A stretch of 64,000 nucleotides of DNA from DATLFA01 sp039934635. GTDB taxonomy: Bacteria; Actinomycetota; Acidimicrobiia; Acidimicrobiales; WLNW01. Location of the stretch: the NCBI GenBank assembly GCA_039934635.1, contig JBDTLT010000007.1, forward strand, positions 1-64,000, given 5' to 3'. The notes beneath the pieces were generated by a model. That model was not told the origin of the DNA, ran no database searches, and worked only from the letters and a program-made list of their open reading frames with translations. Positions 30,201 through 38,056 of this stretch are shown here, one piece after another (within the stretch, counting starts at the first letter, position 1; the number at the start of each line of letters is the position of its first letter). The position numbers were made by a program, and so were the translations under genes.

Positions 30201-30731
30201 GGCACGCCGCGCGAACGACTCACCTACCGCACGCTGCGCACGCTCGGCGCGCTCGACCCGGCGGTCGAAGCCGTGCTCGGCTACACCCGTTACGCCGTCG
30301 ACAATGTGGATGACGAAGGCACCGAAGCCAGTGCGTTCATCGTCGACCGCGGCGGCATCTCGTTGGGCATCCGTTCGCGCATCGAGCGCGACCCTCGTCT
30401 GGTCGGCACCAAGCATCGTGTCGCGGTCGAGCGCCTCGTGCTTGTCAACCGAGGCTTCGACGGCCGGTCGGTCATCATCGTGCCCGAGGTCAAGGACAAC
30501 CACACGACGGGCATCTTGTTGCTGCAAGTCAAGTTCCACGAGATCCTGCCGGCTGCGGTGATCCGCGGTGTGCTCACCGGCTATCGCAACCGCTACTCCG
30601 CCATACGCGACTACGTGACCGAGACCGAACCGAACTTCCGTGACGATCTTCTGGGCACGATGAACGCCATCGACTTGTTGGTGTCGCCGGTCGCCGAGCT
30701 CGCGGAGTCGTGGCGCTCGTCCAAGAGCTGA
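27270..30731 (+). CDS. giant GlmS-like glucosamine-6-phosphate synthase with insert and C-terminal extension
   Basis: 1153 residues against about 610 for GlmS (glutamine + fructose-6-P to glucosamine-6-P). The N-terminal nucleophile Cys2 (MCGIIAIV) is followed by an insert of about 140 residues before the RGRDSAG segment (Asp171). Then come HTRW (267-270), Asn302-Gly303 and Asp326, so the glutaminase site looks intact. The isomerase part starts HFLLKEI (477), with SQSGTT (587), ASTKAF (Ser642), Glu730 and His746; the last two keep the 16-residue spacing of E. coli Glu488/His504. The usual C-tail with the Schiff-base lysine is absent. Instead about 310 residues (840-1153) of unrecognised sequence follow. 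It occupies the normal glmS position, after glmM and before acpS. I expect GlmS activity or a regulated variant. Confidence 0.85.
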   Translation: MCGIIAIVRRVSDRPPPEPAEVTAKVTPWAQRLRAVADDRQLLATLRLAGDDLLGANQLLLGVPGVVCLLGSSELPTALFTAMADVTDAINEIESHLETSSTLSSTELESVNAALVRVKDATWAIERDRLRTAPAVDALAGRGAGMAALGAYLSIQQTLAAIDRLEVRGRDSAGLHLLITDHDLRIDDPSVAAEIAKRGADALFRNGSVRVGRRADGSTFISFVYKAAAEIGELGDNTAVLRAMVTGDSLLRAALAAGTAKAMVLGHTRWASVGIVSEANAHPLNGEQVDGGDEPYVVAALNGDVDNYADLIATEALRIQTEITTDAKVIPSLMARHLAAGECPIDAFRNTVAAFEGSVAIAACTAEAPDRIQLALRGSGQALYIGLADDAFIVASEPYGVVEDTAIYLRMDGETPGNPENPQTSRGQIIELDTAHAGSIEGITRQSYDGTLLPVTADELVTAPITTRDIDRGDFPHFLLKEITEAPSSFRKTLRGKLLERDGVMEVVLGPETISYELKIRLAAHKITRIIVTGQGTAAVAGNAVALAIESELGVDSPVRVTSMPATELSGFALRPDMVDTLVVAISQSGTTTDTNRTVDLVRSRGAIVIAIVNRRNSDLCDKSDGVLYTSDGRDVEMSVASTKAFYSQVAAGFLLAVAIADAMGVVSDERQALLRSLRELPKAMEQTLASRSAIGEAAQRFAPSRRYWAVVGNGANYIAAKEIRIKLSELCYKSIAHDATEDKKHIDLSSEPMILVCAAGLVGSTADDVAKEVAIYRAHKAAPVVIASEGETRFSAALDLITVPLVHPRLAFVLSTVAGHLFGYEAARAIDAQARPLREMRAAIERASAEGNIESTEVLLSDLQPLFQRAAGQFLDGLRASAYNGHLDASTAVRLTAVLRYALGLIPLDSYQLELGKIGTPSVVLEDLAQALAYAIDELTRPIDAIKHQAKTVTVGISRADETLLQSLLVKAVLAAGTPRERLTYRTLRTLGALDPAVEAVLGYTRYAVDNVDDEGTEASAFIVDRGGISLGIRSRIERDPRLVGTKHRVAVERLVLVNRGFDGRSVIIVPEVKDNHTTGILLLQVKFHEILPAAVIRGVLTGYRNRYSAIRDYVTETEPNFRDDLLGTMNAIDLLVSPVAELAESWRSSKS

Positions 30732-30735
30732 CCGC

Positions 30736-31101
30736 GTGATCGGCATTGGCAACGATCTCGTCGACATCGATCGATTTCGCCGGTCGCTCGAACGCACGCC
30801 GCGCTTGCGCGAACGCCTCTTCACCGAAGCCGAACGCCGCTACGCCGACGCGCGAGCGGATCCAACCGAACGCTACGCCGTGCGATTCGCTGCCAAAGAG
30901 GCCGTGATGAAAGCGCTCGGCGTCGGTCTGGGCGAGATCGCGCTCCGCGACATCGAAGTGCAACGCGCCGAGAGCGGGGCGCCGCAGATCGTGCTGCACG
31001 GCACCGCCGCCGCCCTCGCCGCGAGCCGTGGAGTGCAGCGGTGGCTGGTCACGCTCAGTCACAGCGAGACCATCGCGCAAGCTATCGTCGTCGCGCTGTG
31101 A
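30736..31101 (+). CDS. acpS: holo-[acyl-carrier-protein] synthase
   Basis: 121-residue trimeric enzyme that transfers 4'-phosphopantetheine from CoA to acyl carrier protein. The metal-binding Asp is in GIGNDLVDIDRF (Asp7), and Glu55 in RFAAKEAVMKALG. Starts with GTG 4 bases after the GlmS-like gene and overlaps nnr by 4 bases. Confidence 0.94.
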   Translation: MIGIGNDLVDIDRFRRSLERTPRLRERLFTEAERRYADARADPTERYAVRFAAKEAVMKALGVGLGEIALRDIEVQRAESGAPQIVLHGTAAALAASRGVQRWLVTLSHSETIAQAIVVAL

Positions 31102-32468
31102 TCCCGATCGTCACGCCCGACGAGATGGCGGCGATCGACGCCGCGGCTAGCGAGCCTGTCGCCGTGTTGATCGAGCGCGCCGGTGCAGCCGTCGCCGCTC
31201 AGGCGATTGCCCTTCTCGGCGGTATCTATGGCCGGTCGGTGGCGGTTGTCGAAGGCGCCGGCAACAACGGCAACGACGGAAGAGTCGCGGCGCGACGCTT
31301 GCGGTCACGGGGTGCCCGAGTGATCGAGATCCCGGCGACGGCCGCTCCGGCACAGCTACCCGAGGTCGATCTCGTGATCGATGCCGCCTACGGCACCGGT
31401 CTCAAGCGTCCGTACGACGCGCCGGCGCGTGCGGGCGCGCCACTCGTACTTGCGGTCGACATCCCGAGCGGTGTCGACGGTGCCACCGGCGAAGTGCGAG
31501 GGACGCCGATGCCGGCCGATCTCACTGTCACGTTCGCCGCGTTGAAGCCAGGTCTGTTGTTCCAACCCGCCCGTGCACTCTGCGGCGAGATCGTGATCGC
31601 CGATATCGGCCTCGACGCCTCTCGCGCCAAAGCGCATCTCGTGGTGGCGAGCGATGTGGCGGTCGCGTTGCCACCACGCGATCCGACAACGCACAAATGG
31701 CGGCGAGCAACGTGGGTGATCGGTGGCTCGCCGGGCATGACCGGTGCGCCGCAACTCGCGGCGATGGGTGCGGCGCGCGCGGGTGCGGGCTATGTGCGCA
31801 TCTCGGTGCCGGGCGAGGCCCATGCCGCGGGGCTCACACCGATCGAAGCGGTGCAGGTGCCGGTGGGCCTCGATCTCGCCATCGATCCCGCCGAAGTCGG
31901 CCGCGTGCAATCGATGATCATCGGGCCCGGCCTAGGTCGGTCGCCGGCACTGACCGAATCCGTTTGCCGCCGTGTCGCGACGCTCGATGTCGCGCTCGTC
32001 ATCGACGGCGACGCGCTGGTCGCGCTCGGGCAGCGCGTAGGTGACGTCGTCGGGGCCCGCACGCGGTCGACCGTACTCACACCGCACGACGGCGAGTACC
32101 GCGCGCTGATGGGGTTCACACCCGGCGCCGACCGCATCGACGCCGCCCGTGCGCTGGCCCGCCAGTGTGGTGCGGTCGTCTTGTTGAAGGGGCCCACCAC
32201 CGTTGTTGCCGACGCGCATGGCGCGGCGTTGGTGGTACTCGGTGGCGACGCTCGTCTGGCCACGGCCGGCACCGGCGATGTGCTGTCGGGCATCATCGGC
32301 GCGCTGCTGGCGCAGGGAGTCGCCGCGCTCGAAGCGGCCGCTGTCGGTGCCTACTTGCACGGCGCTGCCGCGATGAGTTGCCCGCCGTTCGGCATGGTCG
32401 CCAGCGATGTCGCGCACGCGCTGCCGGCTGTCCTGTCGCGACTTCTCGGCGAGGGCGCCACCACGTGA
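31098..32468 (+). CDS. nnr: bifunctional NAD(P)H-hydrate epimerase / ADP-dependent dehydratase
   Basis: 456-residue repair enzyme for hydrated NAD(P)H. The N-terminal YjeF-type epimerase domain shows GAGNNGNDGRVAARRL and DIPSGVDGATGEV. The C-terminal ribokinase-like dehydratase domain shows TPHDGEYRALMG, LKGPTTVV and the ATP-site motif AGTGDVLSGIIGALLAQG. The GTG start overlaps the acpS stop by 4 bases and the stop overlaps alr by 1, the same order as in other actinobacteria. Confidence 0.95.
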   Translation: MIPIVTPDEMAAIDAAASEPVAVLIERAGAAVAAQAIALLGGIYGRSVAVVEGAGNNGNDGRVAARRLRSRGARVIEIPATAAPAQLPEVDLVIDAAYGTGLKRPYDAPARAGAPLVLAVDIPSGVDGATGEVRGTPMPADLTVTFAALKPGLLFQPARALCGEIVIADIGLDASRAKAHLVVASDVAVALPPRDPTTHKWRRATWVIGGSPGMTGAPQLAAMGAARAGAGYVRISVPGEAHAAGLTPIEAVQVPVGLDLAIDPAEVGRVQSMIIGPGLGRSPALTESVCRRVATLDVALVIDGDALVALGQRVGDVVGARTRSTVLTPHDGEYRALMGFTPGADRIDAARALARQCGAVVLLKGPTTVVADAHGAALVVLGGDARLATAGTGDVLSGIIGALLAQGVAALEAAAVGAYLHGAAAMSCPPFGMVASDVAHALPAVLSRLLGEGATT

Positions 32469-33589
32469 TGCGCCCTACACGCGTCGAGGTCGATGTCGAT
32501 GCCATCGCGCACAATGTGGCCCACGTTGCCGAGGTCGTCGCGCCGAGCACGGTGTGTGCCGTGGTCAAAGCCGATGGCTACGGGCACGGCGCGGCAGTCG
32601 TTGCTCGTGCCGCGTTGCGCGGCGGCGCGTCGTGGTTGGCAGTGGCACTGGTAGAAGAAGCCGAGCACCTCCGCGAAGCGGGTATCGATGCACCGATCCT
32701 GATGTTGAGCGAGTGCCGTCCCGAGGCGATGTGCCGTGCGCGCGACCTCGACCTGCGCATGACGCTCTACAGCGCCGATGGTATCGCGGCTGCCGCAACG
32801 GCCGCGACGAGTGCGCGCCCGTGGCCGGTGCATCTGAAGGTCGACACCGGTATGCACCGCGTCGGCGCGTCGCCCGACGAGATCGTGGCGCGGGCGCAGG
32901 CTATCAGCGACGCGCCCGGGCTCGAGTTGGAAGCGTTGTGGACGCATTGCGCCGTTGCCGACGACCTCGACAATGCATTCACCGCGACGCAGTTCGATCG
33001 CTTCGATGCCGCGATCGCCGCGCTCGACGCCAATGGATACCGTCCCGCGCTGCTGCACGCGGGTAACAGCGCGGTTGCGCTGCTGCATCCTCGGGGCCGC
33101 TACGACATGGTGCGCCTCGGCATCTCCATGTACGGGTGTCCGCCCGCATCACAGCACCACGACCTCGCGCGCGCGCTGCGCCCCGCGTTGCGGCTCGTGT
33201 CGCGCGTCTCGCATGTGCAGGTCGTCGCAACCGGCGAAGCCGTGTCCTACGGTCACCGCTGGCGGGCAGATCGGGCAACCGCCGTCGCCACGGTTCCTAT
33301 CGGCTATGCCGACGGTGTGCGCCGCGATCTCGGTCTCGAGGGCGGCAGCGTGCTCATCGGTGGGATTCGCCGCCGCATCATCGGCGTCGTCACGATGGAC
33401 CAACTGATGGTCGACTGTGGTTCGACGCCGGTCGCGGTCGACGACGAGGTCGTATTGATCGGCGCGCAGGGTGGCGACGTGATCACCGCGGACGAGATCG
33501 CGGATCGGTTGGGCACGATCAGCTACGAAGTGCTGTGCGATATCGGGGTGCGGGTGCCTCGCCATCAAGCTGGGGGACGCTCGGTATGA
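32468..33589 (+). CDS. alr: alanine racemase
   Basis: 373-residue PLP enzyme making D-alanine for peptidoglycan. PLP lysine is Lys34 in AVVKADGYGHG; the catalytic tyrosine on the other face is Tyr261 in AVSYGHRW. The TIM-barrel and C-terminal beta domain are complete (VTMDQLMVDCG, LGTISYEVLCDIGVRVPR). Overlaps both neighbours by a few bases. Confidence 0.95.
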   Translation: MRPTRVEVDVDAIAHNVAHVAEVVAPSTVCAVVKADGYGHGAAVVARAALRGGASWLAVALVEEAEHLREAGIDAPILMLSECRPEAMCRARDLDLRMTLYSADGIAAAATAATSARPWPVHLKVDTGMHRVGASPDEIVARAQAISDAPGLELEALWTHCAVADDLDNAFTATQFDRFDAAIAALDANGYRPALLHAGNSAVALLHPRGRYDMVRLGISMYGCPPASQHHDLARALRPALRLVSRVSHVQVVATGEAVSYGHRWRADRATAVATVPIGYADGVRRDLGLEGGSVLIGGIRRRIIGVVTMDQLMVDCGSTPVAVDDEVVLIGAQGGDVITADEIADRLGTISYEVLCDIGVRVPRHQAGGRSV

Positions 33590-34455
33590 AACTCGGCATC
33601 GAAGGGGTGCAAGTAGGCCACTGGACCGACGAATTGCACGAGACCGGTTGCACCGTGGTGCTGCTGCCCGAGGGCACGATCGGTTCCGGCGAAGTGCGCG
33701 GTGGGGCACCGGCGACGCGCGAGTTCGCCCTCCTCGATCCGACACGGTTCGTACAGCAACTCGATGCGGTGGTGTTGACGGGCGGATCGGCCTTCGGCCT
33801 CGCGAGCGCCGACGGCGTCGTCGACTTCTGCGCCGAGCATGATCGAGGTTTCCCGACTCCCGCGGCAAAGGTCCCCATTGTGGTCGCGATGGCGATCTAT
33901 GACCTCGCGACCGGTGATCCGCTGGTCCGTCCGTCGGCGCGTGAAGGGCGGCTCGCCGCGATCTCGGCGCGCGACGACAACTGTGAGATCGGTCGCATCG
34001 GAGCGGGCACCGGAGCCACCGCGGGCAAGTGGCGCGGTCGTGAACAGGCGATCCCGAGCGGGCTCGGTGTCGCGTCGGTGCGCCGCGACGACCTCGTCGT
34101 CGCGGTGATCGTTGCCGTCAACCCAGCCGGCGACATCGATGACGGCGCTGCCGCGGCGGCGATTGCGGATAGCACCTTCGTGTGGCCCGAACCGGCCGAA
34201 CCCTTGGCGCCCACGGAGAACACCACGATCGGCGTGATCGTCACCAATGCCCGCATCGACAAGGTGGGCTGTCAGTTGGTTGCGCAGAGCGGCCACGACG
34301 GTCTTGCGCGCGCGCTGTTCCCGGCGCACACCCGAGGCGATGGCGACGCGCTGGTGGTCGCGGCGACGCAAGGCATCGATGCCACCGTCGACGTCGTACG
34401 TATCCTCGCCATTGTCGCCGTTGAGCAGGCGGTGCGTTCGGTTCAGACGCGGTAG
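33586..34455 (+). CDS. P1 (S58/DmpA-NylC) family peptidase
   Basis: 289-residue member of the self-processing Ntn-type P1 family (DmpA aminopeptidase, nylon hydrolase NylC). Family features are GGSAFGLASADGVVDF, IGAGTGATAGKWRG with GLGVASV, and the motif ENTTIGVIVTNARIDK. By analogy with NylC the precursor would be cleaved between Asn212 and Thr213, with Thr213 as nucleophile. No signal peptide. Overlaps the alr stop and converges on the SDR gene with a 13-base overlap. Substrate unknown. Confidence 0.85.
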   Translation: MKLGIEGVQVGHWTDELHETGCTVVLLPEGTIGSGEVRGGAPATREFALLDPTRFVQQLDAVVLTGGSAFGLASADGVVDFCAEHDRGFPTPAAKVPIVVAMAIYDLATGDPLVRPSAREGRLAAISARDDNCEIGRIGAGTGATAGKWRGREQAIPSGLGVASVRRDDLVVAVIVAVNPAGDIDDGAAAAAIADSTFVWPEPAEPLAPTENTTIGVIVTNARIDKVGCQLVAQSGHDGLARALFPAHTRGDGDALVVAATQGIDATVDVVRILAIVAVEQAVRSVQTR

Positions 34456-35216
34456 CCACCGTCGACATTGATCATCTGGCCGGTGATGCCCGCACCATCG
34501 GGCGACGCGAGCAACACTGCCATCGGTGCGAGCTCTTCGGGCTCGAGGATGCGGTGTTGCAAACTGTCGGACTTCGCGACTTCTTGGGCCTCGTCGACCG
34601 ACACACCCCGACCCTTCGCGATGCGATCCCAATCGATCAGCGTGGTGTTGGTCCAGCCGGGGCTCAAGAGATTGACGGTGATGCCGTCGCGTGCCGATGC
34701 TGCAGCAAGCGAGCGCGTGAGTCCCACGAGCGCATGTTTGGCGGTGGTGTACGCAACCGTGCTCGATGCGTGGCGCGCCGAGCCAGAACCGATGTTGATG
34801 ATGCGCCCATATCCGGCCACGCGCATGTGCGGTAGTGCTTCGGTCGAAGTCCAGAACGCCGATGTGAGATTGAACGCCAACGTCTTCTCGAAGGCGGCGT
34901 CGTCACCGCTGTAGGGATCGTGGTTGCCGGCGATGGAACCGCCGGCGTTGTTGACAAGGATGTCGATGCGGCCGAATTCAGCGACCGCGGTCTGCACGCC
35001 CAGCCGCGCGCTCTGACGATCAGTGGCGTCGGCCACAACCGCGCGACCGTCGGTTCCCGCGGTGCGGGCCGCGTCCACGACTGCGTCGAGATCGGCGCGG
35101 GTCCGCGACGAAACGACGATCTTCGCTCCCTCATTGGCGTAGGCCAACGCGATCGCCCGCCCGATACCGCGTCCTCCACCGGTCACGACCGCGACACGAC
35201 CGTCGAGCTTTCCCAT
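34443..35216 (-). CDS. short-chain dehydrogenase/reductase
   Basis: 257-residue classical SDR. Cofactor motif TGGGRGIG (12-19), NNAG (89-92), and the catalytic Ser (143 or 145), Tyr156 and Lys160. The C-terminus reads GQMINVDGGYRV, as in FabG-like enzymes. Arg39 after the second strand suggests NADP(H). AGGGGG lies 7 bases before the ATG. It is the only minus-strand gene between 9 and 38 kb and overlaps the P1 peptidase 3' end by 13 bases. Substrate cannot be deduced. Confidence 0.88.
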   Translation of the reverse strand: MGKLDGRVAVVTGGGRGIGRAIALAYANEGAKIVVSSRTRADLDAVVDAARTAGTDGRAVVADATDRQSARLGVQTAVAEFGRIDILVNNAGGSIAGNHDPYSGDDAAFEKTLAFNLTSAFWTSTEALPHMRVAGYGRIINIGSGSARHASSTVAYTTAKHALVGLTRSLAAASARDGITVNLLSPGWTNTTLIDWDRIAKGRGVSVDEAQEVAKSDSLQHRILEPEELAPMAVLLASPDGAGITGQMINVDGGYRV

Positions 35217-35290
35217 CTCGAACCCCCTGAAGGCCCGCTCGGGGCCGCTGCTTCTCGGACGGGCCTCGCGGACCCGCTATCTCGAGCCGC

Positions 35291-35296
35291 TAGCAT
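35291..35296 (+). promoter_or_regulatory. -10 hexamer for leaderless tsaE operon
   Basis: TAGCAT, 9 bases before the GTG of tsaE, no ribosome site between. Upstream, on the complementary strand, is a variant of the intergenic element (35231-35245, GGCCCCGAGCGGGCC). Confidence 0.5.
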
Positions 35297-35305
35297 CGCA
35301 CCGAC

Positions 35306-35821
35306 GTGATCCAGCTCACCACTTCGTCAGCCCGCGAGACTCGAGCGGTAGCGTTCAAGATCGCCGCGCTCGTCGAGCCGGGTGACCTCGTGTTGCTGGT
35401 CGGTGAGCTCGGTGCCGGAAAGACGACCTTTGCGCAGGGTTTCGGGCAGGCCCTCGGCGTCGTCGATCCGATCACGAGCCCCACGTTCACGCTCGCCCGC
35501 GAGTATGAGGGTCATCGACTCACGATGCATCATCTCGACGTGTATCGGCTCGAACAGATCGATGAGGTGCTCGACCTCGCGCTACCCGAGTTGCTCGACG
35601 GCCCTTCGGTCACCTTGATCGAATGGGGCGATGCCATCATTCCTGCGTTGCCCGCCGAATACCTCGAAGTTCGCCTCGAATACGGTGACGAAGACGACGA
35701 GCGCGTGATCAGCGTTCGCCCGGTCGGCAATCGATGGCTTGCGCGCGAGATCCAGTTGACGCGCACGCTCGAAGGATTCCCCGAAGGCGGATTATCGCCT
35801 GACAAAGGAACTCCAGCCTGA
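35306..35821 (+). CDS. tsaE: tRNA t6A biosynthesis ATPase TsaE
   Basis: 171-residue P-loop ATPase that, with TsaB and TsaD, makes threonylcarbamoyl-A37 in ANN-decoding tRNAs. Walker A GELGAGKT (33-40), then ITSPTF and HHLDVYRL typical of the family. The GTG at 35306 has a -10 box just upstream and no Shine-Dalgarno. First gene of a tight tsaE-tsaB-rimI-tsaD operon. Confidence 0.94.
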   Translation: MIQLTTSSARETRAVAFKIAALVEPGDLVLLVGELGAGKTTFAQGFGQALGVVDPITSPTFTLAREYEGHRLTMHHLDVYRLEQIDEVLDLALPELLDGPSVTLIEWGDAIIPALPAEYLEVRLEYGDEDDERVISVRPVGNRWLAREIQLTRTLEGFPEGGLSPDKGTPA

Positions 35822-36528
35822 TGCTGATCCTCGGAATCGAGAGTGCGAGCGCGCAGGTCGGCTGCGCCATAGGCGGCCACGAAGGCGTATTGGCGTCGAT
35901 CCATTCGAGCAGAGGCAAGCGCCATGCCGAGGTGCTGACACCTCAGATCGACATCGTGCGGCGCCAAGCTCGCATCGAGCTCGACGAGATCAGTCTCGTT
36001 GCAGTCGACATCGGCCCCGGGCTCTACACCGGGTTGCGGGTCGGCATCGCCTCGGCATTGGCCATCGCGTACGCGCGATCGCTACCCATGATCGGTGTGC
36101 CCAGCCTCGACCTTCTCGCGTTCCCCATGCGCTTCACCAACAAGTTGATCGTCACCGTGATGGATGCCCGCAGGGGCGAGGTCTTCAGCGCCTGCTATCG
36201 CACGGTGCCGGGAGGTGTGCAGCGGGTACGGGACTTCCACGTCGGTACCCCCGAGGAACTCGCTATCGAATTGATGGCGGCCGGAGACGATCTGCTGCTC
36301 GTGGGGGACGGCGCGCTGCGCTATCGCGACTGCTTTCGGGGCCTGGGCAAGGTCGAGTTGGCCGATCACGGGTTTGCGTTCCCGACCGCGTCGTCGCTCG
36401 TCCAATTGGCGCACGCGCAAGCGTTGCGGGAGCAATTCGTGCAGCCAAACGAGATCCGGCCGTTGTATCTGCGATTGCCCGATGTGGACATCGGTTGGAC
36501 CACCCGCGACGGTCGGACCAGTGGATGA
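35821..36528 (+). CDS. tsaB: tRNA t6A biosynthesis protein TsaB
   Basis: 235-residue ASKHA-fold partner of TsaD. It has the N-terminal ILGIESAS and the central GPGLYTGLRVGIASALAIAYA, which is diagnostic. The metal-binding residues of TsaD are absent, as expected. Overlaps tsaE by 1 and rimI by 4 bases. Confidence 0.93.
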   Translation: MLILGIESASAQVGCAIGGHEGVLASIHSSRGKRHAEVLTPQIDIVRRQARIELDEISLVAVDIGPGLYTGLRVGIASALAIAYARSLPMIGVPSLDLLAFPMRFTNKLIVTVMDARRGEVFSACYRTVPGGVQRVRDFHVGTPEELAIELMAAGDDLLLVGDGALRYRDCFRGLGKVELADHGFAFPTASSLVQLAHAQALREQFVQPNEIRPLYLRLPDVDIGWTTRDGRTSG

Positions 36529-37058
36529 TGGCCGCCACGGTAACCATCGCGCCGATGCGGCACTGGCACCTTCGCGATGTCCATTCGATCGACACCAAGG
36601 TGTACCCACGGCCGTGGTCGTTGGCCTTGTGGCGTCAAGAGATCGCGATGCTCGACACGCGTCACTACATCGTCGCCGAGGACGGTGGCTCGGTCGTCGG
36701 GCACGCAGGCATCATGTACGTGATGAACGAGGGACACGTGACGACAATTGCTGTCGATCCGCGGTGGCAGGGCCGCCGCATCGCAACGCGGCTCATGTTG
36801 GCGCTGTGCCACGATGCCCGCACACGTAAGACGTCGGCATTGACGCTCGAGGTCCGGGTCAGCAACGAGCGGGCCATCGCGCTGTATCGCCGGTTCGGCT
36901 TCGCGCCTGCCGGCGTGCGCAAGAACTACTACTCGGAGATCAACGAAGACGCGTTGATCATGTGGTCCCACGACATAGATCAACCCGCATTCGTCGCTCG
37001 CTTGCGCTCGATCGACGAAGACATCGACGGCATCGACCAGGCCGCAGGAGAAGAGTGA
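36525..37058 (+). CDS. rimI: ribosomal protein S18-type N-alpha-acetyltransferase (RimI-like)
   Basis: 177-residue GNAT acetyltransferase. Acetyl-CoA motif VDPRWQGRRIATRLM, then LEVRVSNERAIALYRRFGF, typical of RimI. About 20 extra acidic C-terminal residues. In actinobacteria rimI sits between tsaB and tsaD as here. ATG 36525 or 36528 may be used. Exact substrate (S18 or other N-termini) is not shown by sequence. Confidence 0.9.
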   Translation: MMAATVTIAPMRHWHLRDVHSIDTKVYPRPWSLALWRQEIAMLDTRHYIVAEDGGSVVGHAGIMYVMNEGHVTTIAVDPRWQGRRIATRLMLALCHDARTRKTSALTLEVRVSNERAIALYRRFGFAPAGVRKNYYSEINEDALIMWSHDIDQPAFVARLRSIDEDIDGIDQAAGEE

Positions 37059-37060
37059 GA

Positions 37061-38056
37061 ATGCGCATTCTCGGTATCGAGACCTCGTGTGACGAGACCG
37101 CGGCGGCAGTGGTGATCGATGGCACGCAGGTCGTGTCGTCGGTGGTCTCGAGCCAGGTCGATCTTCATGCTCGATATGGCGGGGTCGTTCCCGAAGTCGC
37201 CAGCCGAGCGCATGTCGAGACACTGATGCCGGTTGTCGCGCAGGCGCTCGTCGAAGCCGGTGTGAACGGCACCGATATCGATGCGGTTGCGGCGACGGTC
37301 GGTCCGGGTCTGATCGGCTCGCTCCTGGTGGGTGTCAGCGCGGCGAAGTCGCTGTCGCTGGTGTGGGACGTGCCCTTCGTCGCGGTGAATCACCTCGAGG
37401 CGCACCTCTACGCTGCGTTCCTCGAAGAGCCGACGATCGAACTACCGCTCGTGGTGGTGTTGGTGTCCGGTGGGCACACCATGTTGGTCTCGATGGAAGG
37501 CCATGGTCAGTATCGGTTGCTCGGGCAGACGGTCGACGACGCCGCCGGCGAAGCGTTCGACAAGGTCGCGCGGTTTCTCGACCTCGGGTACCCGGGCGGC
37601 CCGTTGATCGATCGGCTCGCGCTCGATGGCGACCCGCGGTCCATTGCATTCCCTCGACCGATGCTCAACGACGGCCTCGACTTCTCGTTTTCCGGGCTCA
37701 AGACGGCGGTCGTCAACTATGTGCGCAAACATCCCGACGTGGGTGCCGCAGATGTGGCGGCCTCGTTCCAGCAAGCGGTGGTCGATGTGCTCGTGACCAA
37801 GGCGCGCCGCGCCGCAAGCCAGATCGGTGCTCGCGGCATCTGCCTCGCCGGCGGTGTCGCGGCGAATTCGCAACTGCGTATGCGGGTGCTCGACGTGTGC
37901 GAAGAGGACTCGTTGCACGCCTTCATCCCGAGTCGCGCGATGTGCACCGACAACGCCGCCATGATCGCGGCTGCCGGTTACTACTGCTGGCAGCGAAATG
38001 GTGCGTCGCCCATCGACACCGGTGCCGACCCCAACTTGCGACTGTCGGTGCTCTAG
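37061..38056 (+). CDS. tsaD: tRNA N6-adenosine threonylcarbamoyltransferase
   Basis: 331-residue catalytic subunit that transfers the threonylcarbamoyl group to A37. Metal ligands are His111 and His115 in NHLEAHLYA (family usual HxEGH); SGGHTML, DDAAGEAFDKVARFLDLGYPGG and GGVAANSQLR are also conserved. ATG 37061 follows rimI by 2 bases. Last gene of the operon. Confidence 0.95.
   Translation: MRILGIETSCDETAAAVVIDGTQVVSSVVSSQVDLHARYGGVVPEVASRAHVETLMPVVAQALVEAGVNGTDIDAVAATVGPGLIGSLLVGVSAAKSLSLVWDVPFVAVNHLEAHLYAAFLEEPTIELPLVVVLVSGGHTMLVSMEGHGQYRLLGQTVDDAAGEAFDKVARFLDLGYPGGPLIDRLALDGDPRSIAFPRPMLNDGLDFSFSGLKTAVVNYVRKHPDVGAADVAASFQQAVVDVLVTKARRAASQIGARGICLAGGVAANSQLRMRVLDVCEEDSLHAFIPSRAMCTDNAAMIAAAGYYCWQRNGASPIDTGADPNLRLSVL

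Noticed and set aside
27270..30731. Two separate genes or a fusion of GlmS with a neighbour by sequencing error
   Set aside because: The frame is uninterrupted, codon use is even throughout, and catalytic residues on both sides of the insert keep their order and spacing.
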